The notes beneath the pieces are model-generated. The model was not told where the DNA came from, made no database searches, and saw nothing but the letters and a program-made list of their open reading frames with translations. DNA of 17,713 nucleotides, taken from positions 1 to 17,713 of the forward strand of contig JAZLBL010000029.1 in assembly GCA_045613685.1 (NCBI GenBank). The letters are read 5' to 3'. Shown here in pieces: positions 1 to 7,291 of this stretch. Position 1 is the first letter of the stretch, and each line of letters starts with the position of its first letter. The position numbers were made by a program, and so were the translations under genes. The stretch is from Fimenecus sp045613685 (lineage in GTDB: Bacteria > Bacillota > Clostridia > Oscillospirales > Acutalibacteraceae).

Positions 1-3000
1 CACTCTTTTCTTCATTTGTGATAGAACGGACTTTGTTATCAAGTCTTTCAACGTATTCTTTGAAATCAGCGTATGTGATTTCTTCTCCATTTGCTTTGAT
101 ACATACTTTATCTGCGTTCTTTGTTGCGTTTTCTTCAAAGAATGAGTAGAGTGTTGTGTTCTCTGCAATATTGTATGTATGTTCTGTTTCGTTGAATGAA
201 GAGATAACTTTTTCTTCTGTTAAAAGAACTGTAATATCCTTGATTTGCGTTGTTTCGTCGAGACATTGTGTGAGAATTGATTTGTATGCTTCAATAAACT
301 TATTGATTGTTTCTTCTTTGAAGAGAGCAGTATTGTATTCTACAGTAAGAGTTGTTTTATCTCTTGTAGGTACAATATTGAAGTTTAAGTCGCACTTAAC
401 TCCACCCAAATCAACAGGAAGAGAGTCAACTTCTTTATCACCAAAAACAATAACTGGTAAAGCTTCGTTCTGATAAGCGAACATAACATCAAAGAGAGGG
501 TTTCTGTTTGATAAAGATATACCCAGCTTCTTAACAAGCTCGTTGTATGGATAACTCTGATTATCAATTGCAGAAATTGAGTTTGCTCTAATTTCTTGCA
601 TAAGCTCTTTTACTGTTTTGTTACCGTTTGTATTTGTTCTTAATGCAACAGTGTTAACAAACATACCAATAGTGTTAAGAAATTTGCTACTTCTGCCACT
701 TATTGGCATGCCAACACAAACATCTTCATTGTTTGAATATTTAGAAAGAAGAATGTTGTAGCAAGCCATGTAATATGCATAAGGAGTTATGCCAAGTGCC
801 TTACACTTATCTGCAATCTTGTTGTGTGTTGAGATGTCAATATACTCATGAATTTGTGAGCCTTCAAAGGTTTGTTTTTCAGGTCTTGCAAAGTCAAGAG
901 GTAATTCAAGTAATGATGGTTCTTCGCTAAAGACATTAAGCCAGTATTTCTCATTTTCTTCTGTGTATGAATCGCTAACTGCAAATTCACCATATTGAAC
1001 TGTTTCAGGTAATTCTCTACCCATATACAATTCGTTGAGTTCATTGCACAACACAGACATGGATTCACCATCAGTTATGATGTGGTGAACGACAATCATA
1101 ATTGTGTTATTGCAGTATCCAACTTTAAGAAGAGGAGCAGTGGTTAAGTCGAATGGTGTATTGAAAAGAGTTGAATCATCACTATCGAGTTTTTCTAACT
1201 TGATTGGCGTTGGCTCATTGATAACCTGAACAATTTGACCATCTCTGTTTTCAAAGCTTGTGCGAAGACTTTCATGACGAACGATTAACTTGTTGATTGT
1301 GTTTTCAAGTCTTTGAACATCTAGTTCTTCAACTTTGATAGCAGCGAGAATATTGTAATGAAGAGAATCAGGGCTCATAAGCTGAGCAGTATATACACGC
1401 ATCTGAGCAGCAGTAGCAGGAAGAACAGATGAATATTCAATCTTTTCGTCTGATTCTGTTTTTGTTGTAAGTTCTTTTGCAAGACGCTGAATATCTTTTG
1501 CTTCAAAGATAGACTTAACAACGACTGTATATCCTTTATCTTCAAGTTCACTTACAAGTTCAATAGCTTTAAGTGAGTCGCCACCTAAATCAAAGAAGTT
1601 GTCGAGCACACTTACTTTTTCTGCATCAAGAACTGCTTCGATTGCAGAAACAAGAATTTGCTCTTCTTTTGTTTCTGGTGCAAGATATTCTGTGTCTGTG
1701 CTGATATTATCAAGGTCAATTTCAGGCAATGCGTTTCTGTTTGCTTTGCCACTTGCTGTCATCGGCATTTTTTCAAGATATGTGAAGATATGTGGAACCA
1801 TATATTTTGGAAGTTTTGTTCCCAATATTGTTCTGAATTCCTTTGCAGATATTTCATTGCCTGTATAGAAAGCACAAAGAAGCTGACGGTCTTCATTATC
1901 TTTACGAACAACAACTACCGCTCTTTCTATTTCTTCTATTGCTTGAATTGCACTTTCAATTTCTCCAAGTTCTATTCTAAGACCGCGGATTTTTACTTGG
2001 AAGTCTTTTCTACCAATGAATACAAGATTTCCATCTTCTCTCCAATATGCATGGTCACCAGTTTTGTAGAGTTTACCATCACCAAATGGGTTATCAATAA
2101 ATTTTTCTGCGGTAAGTTCGGGGTTGTTAAGATAACCTGAAGATACCGAGTCCCCAGCAATACAAAGTTCACCTGTAACGCCGATTGGTGTAGGGTTAAG
2201 ATGTTTATCAACAATATATACTTGTGTGTTTGCTATTGGTTTACCAATGGTGATAGCATCTGTGAACGTATCTGTATCTGCAAACATTGACCAGATAGGA
2301 ACTTCGGTAACACCATAGATATTGTAAATTTTTGCATCTGTTAACTTTTTGAGCTCATCCAAATATGATTGTTCCATAGCTTCGCCACCAAGGAGAATGG
2401 CTTTGATGTTCTTTAAGAAACCTCTTTGGCTTGGCTCTTTTGTTAATGCTTTAAGTTTGGTTGGAGTCGTTTGCAAGAACTGTCCTTTTTCTCTTGTGAG
2501 AAGTCGATTAAGTGCATATTGGTTTCTGCATTCCTGTTCATCTGCAAGCACAACTCTTAAACCATTGACAAGTGTTGCAATGGTTTCTGTAACAAATATA
2601 TCAAAACTACAAGTTGAGATTGAAACAATAGATTCAAAATCATCTGTAACAATTTTGCCGAAAATATTGTGCTCGTTTTTAGAGATGTAGTTAACAACAT
2701 TTCTGTGTCTTGCCATAACTGCTTTTGGTTGTCCTGTCGAACCAGAAGTGTAAATACAATAGCAAAGAGAATCGTTTGTTATTTCTATATTTGGATTTGC
2801 TTTGTTATCAGATGTTAAGAGAGAATCTATGTTTTCTTCAGAAACAACAAACTTTGCATTTGTGTCCTTACACATATATTCAATTCTTTCAGCAGGTAGT
2901 TCCATATCAATAGGCAAATATGCTGCACCGGTTTTGAGTATGCCGAATAAAGCCGATAAAAGATAACTCTTTCTCGGTAACATAAGGCCTACAACATCAC

Positions 3001-4453
3001 CTTTGCCAACACCTTGACGGATGAGATTGTTTGCTATTCTATTTGCTTCTTCATTGAGCTCTTTATATGTAACTGTTTTATCACTCGCAACAAGCGCAAC
3101 TTTATTCGGTGTTCTTTCAACCTGCTTTTCAAACAACTCGTGAATACACTTGTCTTTTGCATAGTTTGCCGTTGTATTGTTGAAAGAAGAAAGTTGTTCT
3201 TTGCCGCATGCTGAAACCATTTCGATTTCATTAATGTTTTTGTCATAGTTTTCAAGAGCGTTTTCTGCTAATGCAACTATAGATTTCAACATAATCTCAA
3301 TTTCCTGTTTATCGAACATAGCGGTTCTATAACGGATTTTAAAATTAAAATTTTCTCCGTTGAATCTGTGCAAATGCATTTCTAACGGAAGAGATAGATA
3401 GTTGCCATATCTAAAAACAAACTGATATTCATCATTTTTATCAAATTCCTGATAATTAAAAGCAACATCAAAAAGATTGTTTTGCTCTGTGCCGTTTTCT
3501 TTGAGTAATGATTTTATATCATTCTGTGTGAATTTTTGATGTCTGAACAAATTGAGCTGGAAATCTTCGATTCGTTCGGCATTTTCTAAAAATGTGTCGT
3601 TTGAAAGATTTACAATTAATGGCAAAAGGTGCATATAAAGACCAACTGTGTTGAACTCTAACGCAGAAGTTCTGTTGAGAACAGGAGTGCCGATGGTAAG
3701 CTTTTGAGTTTCATACTTTCGAGATAAATAAATTGACAAAACTGTATTGAAAAATGTTGTAATTGAAATATCGTTAATTGCACAAAAGTCTTTGATATTA
3801 TCAATCAATTCTGATGAAACGGCGTGGTTTGCTTCTGTTGATGAGAAATCTAATGATTTCGTTGATGCTGGAACAATATTGCAATCAGGTTGAATTGAAA
3901 ATTCTTTGAGCCAAAATTCTTGAGATTTTGCATAACGACGAGATTGTTTGTGTTTTTCTTCAGCTTCAACATAATCGGCATATTTTTGTACTTCAGGTGC
4001 GAAGTTTTCATCTTTTAAGAATCCATTTACGTGAGAAGCCATAGCAATTGCACTGAATCCGTCAATAACAATATGGTGAGCGTTAATCATAAACCCTGAA
4101 GTTGTTGGAGTTTGGAAAACCGCACAGTTAACTAAAAGACCATAACGGTCTTTTGGTTCGTTGAGAAAATCTTGTGCTTTTTGCATAAGTTCTTCTTCTG
4201 TTTCTACTTGCCAAAAACGATAGTTTATATGTTCATGTTCTCTAACATCTGCAACAATACCATCTTCAGTTTCAACAAGCTTTACACGGAGACTGTCATG
4301 AGTTTCTACGAGTTTGTTATATGCGTTGTTAATTTCTTCGTAAGAGTATACTTTTGGAAATATCTCCATAACACCCTGATTCCAAATTTGACTGTCCAGA
4401 GTGAAATTCTTGTTGTAAAAATTCAATTGTGAAGAGGTTAATTTAAACTTCAT
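1..4453 (-). CDS. Nonribosomal peptide synthetase, C-A-PCP-C-(A), 3' end outside window
   Basis: Minus-strand reading frame open from ATG at 4453 to the left edge (1484 residues visible, no stop). AAGGAG at 4460-4465 supports the start. Domains in order: condensation C1 (about 1-430) with HHIVIDG at 126-132; adenylation A1 (about 430-905) with TSGSTGQPKA at 569-578, FD at 617-618, YGVTE at 713-717, YKTGD, GRKDFQVKIRG and the catalytic lysine K903 in ASGK; carrier domain with FFDLGGDSLKA, phosphopantetheine serine S960; condensation C2 (about 1005-1425) with HHIITDG at 1123-1129; start of a second adenylation domain from about 1430. No epimerase or methyltransferase lies between modules. A1 specificity residues read D-I-T-Q-L-G-I-I-W-K, close to the glycine code. 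An N-terminal C domain with no module before it is typical of lipo-initiation, and the divergent acyl ligase and ACP would supply the acyl donor. The release domain is not visible. Confidence 0.96.
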   Translation of the reverse strand, partial: MKFKLTSSQLNFYNKNFTLDSQIWNQGVMEIFPKVYSYEEINNAYNKLVETHDSLRVKLVETEDGIVADVREHEHINYRFWQVETEEELMQKAQDFLNEPKDRYGLLVNCAVFQTPTTSGFMINAHHIVIDGFSAIAMASHVNGFLKDENFAPEVQKYADYVEAEEKHKQSRRYAKSQEFWLKEFSIQPDCNIVPASTKSLDFSSTEANHAVSSELIDNIKDFCAINDISITTFFNTVLSIYLSRKYETQKLTIGTPVLNRTSALEFNTVGLYMHLLPLIVNLSNDTFLENAERIEDFQLNLFRHQKFTQNDIKSLLKENGTEQNNLFDVAFNYQEFDKNDEYQFVFRYGNYLSLPLEMHLHRFNGENFNFKIRYRTAMFDKQEIEIMLKSIVALAENALENYDKNINEIEMVSACGKEQLSSFNNTTANYAKDKCIHELFEKQVERTPNKVALVASDKTVTYKELNEEANRIANNLIRQGVGKGDVVGLMLPRKSYLLSALFGILKTGAAYLPIDMELPAERIEYMCKDTNAKFVVSEENIDSLLTSDNKANPNIEITNDSLCYCIYTSGSTGQPKAVMARHRNVVNYISKNEHNIFGKIVTDDFESIVSISTCSFDIFVTETIATLVNGLRVVLADEQECRNQYALNRLLTREKGQFLQTTPTKLKALTKEPSQRGFLKNIKAILLGGEAMEQSYLDELKKLTDAKIYNIYGVTEVPIWSMFADTDTFTDAITIGKPIANTQVYIVDKHLNPTPIGVTGELCIAGDSVSSGYLNNPELTAEKFIDNPFGDGKLYKTGDHAYWREDGNLVFIGRKDFQVKIRGLRIELGEIESAIQAIEEIERAVVVVRKDNEDRQLLCAFYTGNEISAKEFRTILGTKLPKYMVPHIFTYLEKMPMTASGKANRNALPEIDLDNISTDTEYLAPETKEEQILVSAIEAVLDAEKVSVLDNFFDLGGDSLKAIELVSELEDKGYTVVVKSIFEAKDIQRLAKELTTKTESDEKIEYSSVLPATAAQMRVYTAQLMSPDSLHYNILAAIKVEELDVQRLENTINKLIVRHESLRTSFENRDGQIVQVINEPTPIKLEKLDSDDSTLFNTPFDLTTAPLLKVGYCNNTIMIVVHHIITDGESMSVLCNELNELYMGRELPETVQYGEFAVSDSYTEENEKYWLNVFSEEPSLLELPLDFARPEKQTFEGSQIHEYIDISTHNKIADKCKALGITPYAYYMACYNILLSKYSNNEDVCVGMPISGRSSKFLNTIGMFVNTVALRTNTNGNKTVKELMQEIRANSISAIDNQSYPYNELVKKLGISLSNRNPLFDVMFAYQNEALPVIVFGDKEVDSLPVDLGGVKCDLNFNIVPTRDKTTLTVEYNTALFKEETINKFIEAYKSILTQCLDETTQIKDITVLLTEEKVISSFNETEHTYNIAENTTLYSFFEENATKNADKVCIKANGEEITYADFKEYVERLDNKVRSITNEEKS

Positions 4454-4519
4454 TTTCTTCTCCTTGATGTTTTGCGCACGAATTTATCTATAAATGTGAT
4501 AGAATTTTTTAATTAATAT

Positions 4520-4548
4520 ATTATATATATTATTATACATTATGTCAA
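4520..4548 (-). promoter_or_regulatory. Consensus sigma-A promoter of the NRPS gene
   Basis: On the minus strand, TTGACA (4543-4548) and TATAAT (4520-4525) are separated by exactly 17 bases; both hexamers are perfect. The spacer consists almost only of A and T. The predicted leader before the NRPS start is about 60 nt. It contains a short imperfect dyad near 4487-4503 (TCTAT...ATAGA) that could be an operator, which is inference only. Confidence 0.8.
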
Positions 4549-4585
4549 GAAAATTGAAATGCAAAAAGTATCTTTTGCAGGGGTA

Positions 4586-4614
4586 TTGTTTTTGAAAAAA
4601 CTGTGTGATATAAT
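4586..4614 (+). promoter_or_regulatory. Promoter of the acyl ligase-ACP-panD operon
   Basis: TTGTTT (4586-4591), a 17-base spacer, then TATAAT (4609-4614) preceded by TGA, giving an extended -10. It lies back to back with the NRPS promoter, about 40 bp apart, so one regulator binding between them could control both arms. No regulator gene is in the window. Confidence 0.7.
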
Positions 4615-4667
4615 AAAAAATCATTTAACGAAAACAAAAAATGTAGCATTTTAAAGAGGTGACAAAC

Positions 4668-6380
4668 ATGGAAAGAAAACGCAATATTTGGAGTGATAAT
4701 CACGCTTCTGAAAATTTCAGACCGGAATATCCTGAGTTTTCAATGGCTTCACTTCTTAAAGAAACCGCAGAGAAATATCCTGATTATTATGCGCTTAATT
4801 TTAATAACAAGAAAATCACATTTTCACAAATGATTGCCACAATAGAAACGGTTGCACAAGCGTTACTGGCAAGCGGTGTGAAAAAAGGTGATTTTGTATC
4901 AGTTGTAGCACCTAATACACCGCAGGCACTTGTCTCTGTTTATGCGATTAATCGTATGGGCGCTGTTGCTAATATGATTCACCCTTTGCTTTCTGCAAAT
5001 GAGATTAAAAAGTTTGTTGAACATGTTGACAGTAAAGCAGTTATCACATTTGATATGCTTTATCCAAAACTTGCAGAAATAGAATGGGAAACAACAAAAC
5101 CTGTTGTAGTTCTCGCACGAATTGCGGATGCTCTTCCTGCTTATCTCAAGCCACTTTATTTGTTGAAAAATAAATTAGATTTGCAAATAAATCCAAATCA
5201 TGACATTATCTATTGGAACGACTTTTTAAAGCGTGGCAAACAGAGAAAAGAGACGCTACCGATTGATGATGGTAAAGGCGATGATATTGCTGCTATTCTT
5301 TATAGTGGTGGTACAACAGGCATTCCAAAGGGTGTTATGATCCATAACCGTGCATTTAACTGTATGGCAGTTCAAGCAGAAGAAATCAAACGTGATAACA
5401 CAAAAGACGCTGCGGGCAAAAAGGCTCTCGCTCTTATGCCTGTTTTCCATGGATTTGGACTTGCTATGTGTATGCACGTTATGTTGTATTTTGGTATGCA
5501 GGTTTTTCTTGTTCCAAAATTTGATTTTAAGGCTTGTACAAAATTGATTTTTAAAAATAAAATCAACCATGTATACGCGGTTCCTGCTTTATTTGAAGCA
5601 ATTTCTCGTTCTGAAGAAATTGAAAAACAAGATTTATCTTTCCTTGAAATGGTAGCATTTTCAGGGGACAAAATGAGTGACAAGCTTCATAACAGAATGA
5701 ACAAATATCTTAAAAATGGTGGTTCGACAGAAGAAATGACAGAGGCTTATGGTCTCACAGAATGTCTTTCTGCTGCTTGCATCAGTCCGTTTTTTAAACA
5801 TAAATATGGAAGTACAGGACTTCCACTTCCTGACAATAAAATTAAAATTTGTGAATTTGGTACTCATAAAGAGTTGCCACGTGGTGAAGATGGTGAAATC
5901 TGTATTACAGGCCCAACTCTTATGAAGGGATATTACAAAAACGAAGTTGAAACAAAACTTGCATTGCAAGTACACGAAGATGGTGAAACTTGGCTTCATA
6001 CAGGTGACATAGGTTGTATGGATGAAGACGGATATTTATATTATCGTCAAAGACATTGCAAGATGATTATCACGGCAGGTTATAATATATATCCATCACA
6101 AATTGAAGAAGTAATTAATGGCGTTAATGGTGTTGCAGTCAGCTGTGTAGTGGGTGTTGAAGACAGAAGCATTGGTCAACGTGTTGTAGCGGTTGTTCAA
6201 CCCGCATCAATGGATATGGATTTAGATTCTCTTCGTGAGCGTATTATTGAATCTTGTAAAAAGAATGTTGCAGAATACGCAATGCCAAGGGACGTCGTGT
6301 TCCGTGAAGAATTGCCAAGAACTGCAATGGGTAAGGTTAATTTCAAAAAGATTACAGCAGATATGAACGGAAAGGATTGA
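4668..6380 (+). CDS. AMP-forming acyl ligase (fatty acyl-CoA/ACP ligase family)
   Basis: A 570-residue ANL-superfamily enzyme, expected to adenylate a carboxylic acid with ATP and pass it to a thiol. Motifs: YSGGTTGIPKG (212-222, ATP loop), EAYGLTE (359-365), TGD (445-447), GYNIYPSQIEE hinge region, and K556 in TAMGK, the adenylation lysine. I chose ATG 4668 because AGAGGTGA lies six bases upstream; an in-frame GTG at 4659 overlaps that ribosome site and is less likely. The gene ends 6 bp before a stand-alone ACP gene, so the natural acceptor is probably that ACP, making it functionally an acyl-ACP ligase that feeds the first NRPS condensation domain. I cannot see an obvious FAAL-specific insertion, so CoA as acceptor is not excluded. 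Chain length of the acid cannot be read from sequence. Confidence 0.92.
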   Translation: MERKRNIWSDNHASENFRPEYPEFSMASLLKETAEKYPDYYALNFNNKKITFSQMIATIETVAQALLASGVKKGDFVSVVAPNTPQALVSVYAINRMGAVANMIHPLLSANEIKKFVEHVDSKAVITFDMLYPKLAEIEWETTKPVVVLARIADALPAYLKPLYLLKNKLDLQINPNHDIIYWNDFLKRGKQRKETLPIDDGKGDDIAAILYSGGTTGIPKGVMIHNRAFNCMAVQAEEIKRDNTKDAAGKKALALMPVFHGFGLAMCMHVMLYFGMQVFLVPKFDFKACTKLIFKNKINHVYAVPALFEAISRSEEIEKQDLSFLEMVAFSGDKMSDKLHNRMNKYLKNGGSTEEMTEAYGLTECLSAACISPFFKHKYGSTGLPLPDNKIKICEFGTHKELPRGEDGEICITGPTLMKGYYKNEVETKLALQVHEDGETWLHTGDIGCMDEDGYLYYRQRHCKMIITAGYNIYPSQIEEVINGVNGVAVSCVVGVEDRSIGQRVVAVVQPASMDMDLDSLRERIIESCKKNVAEYAMPRDVVFREELPRTAMGKVNFKKITADMNGKD

Positions 6381-6386
6381 TAGGTT

Positions 6387-6611
6387 GTGATTGAAAGAAT
6401 TGAAAAAGTGTTTTCAGAAGTAACAGGTCGTGATGATTTGAATTTTACTGAAAAAACAAGACTTGATAAAAACTTTGAATTTACTTCGTTAAGCTTTATT
6501 CAGCTTATTTGTGGTCTTGAGGATGAGTTTGATATTGATATTCCTAATTCAGCGGTAAAAAAAATAAAAACTGTCGGAGACGTAGTAAAGTTTATTGAGA
6601 AAAACACATAA
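6387..6611 (+). CDS. Stand-alone acyl carrier protein
   Basis: A 74-residue acidic helical protein of ACP length. The phosphopantetheine serine is S34 in FEFTSLSFIQLI. The usual D before the serine (DSL) is T here, a variant seen in some secondary-metabolism carriers. It starts at GTG 6387, with an AAAGGA ribosome site inside the end of the ligase gene, so the two are probably translationally coupled. It is distinct from a housekeeping AcpP in motif and location. The likely role is to carry the acyl group from the ligase upstream to the NRPS starter condensation domain. The identification rests on length, the serine motif, the C-terminal FxIxIP segment and context. Confidence 0.85.
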   Translation: MIERIEKVFSEVTGRDDLNFTEKTRLDKNFEFTSLSFIQLICGLEDEFDIDIPNSAVKKIKTVGDVVKFIEKNT

Positions 6612-6638
6612 GTTTTATTTGCATACAAGAGGTGTAAA

Positions 6639-7022
6639 ATGTATCTTACAATGTTAAAAAGCAAAATTCATCGTGCTACTGTAACACAGTCGGACTTAAA
6701 TTACGTTGGCAGTATTACAATTGACAAAAAGTTGATGGATGCCGCTGGCTTACTTGAATACGAAAAAGTTCAAATTGCTGACATTGATAATGGCAACAGA
6801 TTTGAAACATACATAATCGCAGGCGAAGAAAATAGTGGTTGTATTTGTCTTAATGGTGCAGCGGCAAAGTGTGTCGAAGTCGGCGACAAAGTTATCATTA
6901 TGGCTTATGCCCAAATGACACCTGAAGAGAATGAAAGTCATTATCCAAAAGTTGTTTTTGTTAATGATAAAAATGAAATTGTCGAAGTTGTTAACTACGA
7001 AAAACACGGTGAAATAAAATAA
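6639..7022 (+). CDS. panD: Aspartate 1-decarboxylase (PanD)
   Basis: A 127-residue protein matching pyruvoyl-dependent aspartate alpha-decarboxylase along its whole length. It converts L-aspartate to beta-alanine and CO2. The self-cleavage site is G24-S25 in GSITID, where S25 becomes the pyruvoyl group. K9, R54 and Y58 sit at the family's catalytic and substrate-binding positions, and the NGAAA segment is present. AAGAGGTG precedes ATG 6639. It is the last gene of the operon with the acyl ligase and ACP, 27 bp after the ACP stop and followed by a terminator. No panB, panC or other pantothenate gene is beside it, which is the normal context for panD. It may supply beta-alanine to the NRPS product, as the PanD-like CrpG does in cryptophycin biosynthesis, or support CoA and phosphopantetheine supply. 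Confidence 0.97.
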   Translation: MYLTMLKSKIHRATVTQSDLNYVGSITIDKKLMDAAGLLEYEKVQIADIDNGNRFETYIIAGEENSGCICLNGAAAKCVEVGDKVIIMAYAQMTPEENESHYPKVVFVNDKNEIVEVVNYEKHGEIK

Positions 7023-7027
7023 TTTTA

Positions 7028-7059
7028 AATCCATCTAGCTTTTGCAGGTGGATTTTTTC
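7028..7059 (+). terminator. Intrinsic terminator of the ligase-ACP-panD operon
   Basis: Stem AATCCATCT / AGGTGGATT (one G-U pair), loop AGCTTTTGC, followed by a T run. It begins 6 bases after the panD stop. Confidence 0.85.
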
Positions 7060-7086
7060 TATTTGTTGAATTTTGCTTAGTGATAA

Positions 7087-7115
7087 TTGACTTTTTTTTA
7101 CTGTTGTGCTAAACT
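7087..7115 (+). promoter_or_regulatory. Promoter of the riboswitch-ATPase unit
   Basis: TTGACT (7087-7092), 17-base spacer, TAAACT (7110-7115). The transcript would start just upstream of the riboswitch aptamer. Confidence 0.7.
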
Positions 7116-7126
7116 ATTTCACAACG

Positions 7127-7218
7127 AACCAAAAGGGGAGTAGCTATATTTCGGCAATCAACAAAATCCGTCTTTAAAGACTGGTTGTCGACCTGATTTT
7201 AGGAAGCAAGACCTTTGG
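7127..7218 (+). ncRNA. yybP-ykoY manganese riboswitch aptamer
   Basis: The 5' strand carries the hallmark AAAGGGGAGTAGC (about 7132-7144) and the 3' strand GGAAGCAAGACCTTTGG (7202-7218), the two conserved sides of the yybP-ykoY motif. Between them are stem-loops around GTCTTTAAAGAC (7171-7182), enclosed by ACAA/TTGT, and CCTGATTTTAGG (7192-7203). Helix P1 pairs CCAAAAGG with CCTTTGG. This RNA family senses Mn2+ and usually turns on Mn2+ exporters. Its 3' P1 strand is also the left arm of the downstream terminator, so Mn2+-stabilised P1 should prevent termination. Confidence 0.92.
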
Positions 7219-7244
7219 CAGATAAGCTGTCAAAGGTCTTTTTT
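7209..7244 (+). terminator. Riboswitch-controlled intrinsic terminator
   Basis: A 13-bp stem, AGACCTTTGGCAG / CTGTCAAAGGTCT (one G-U pair), loop ATAAG, then six T. The left arm overlaps the 3' strand of aptamer helix P1, so the two structures exclude each other. Confidence 0.9.
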
Positions 7245-7291
7245 ATAGCATATTTTTATTTTAAAAGTGAAAAATATAAAGAGGTGTTTTT

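Noticed and set aside
156..4432. Plus-strand open frames across the left 4.4 kb, such as 1658-2140 and 2349-2690
   Set aside because: They lie opposite a continuous NRPS frame with all domain motifs, have no ribosome sites, and their translations show no family pattern.
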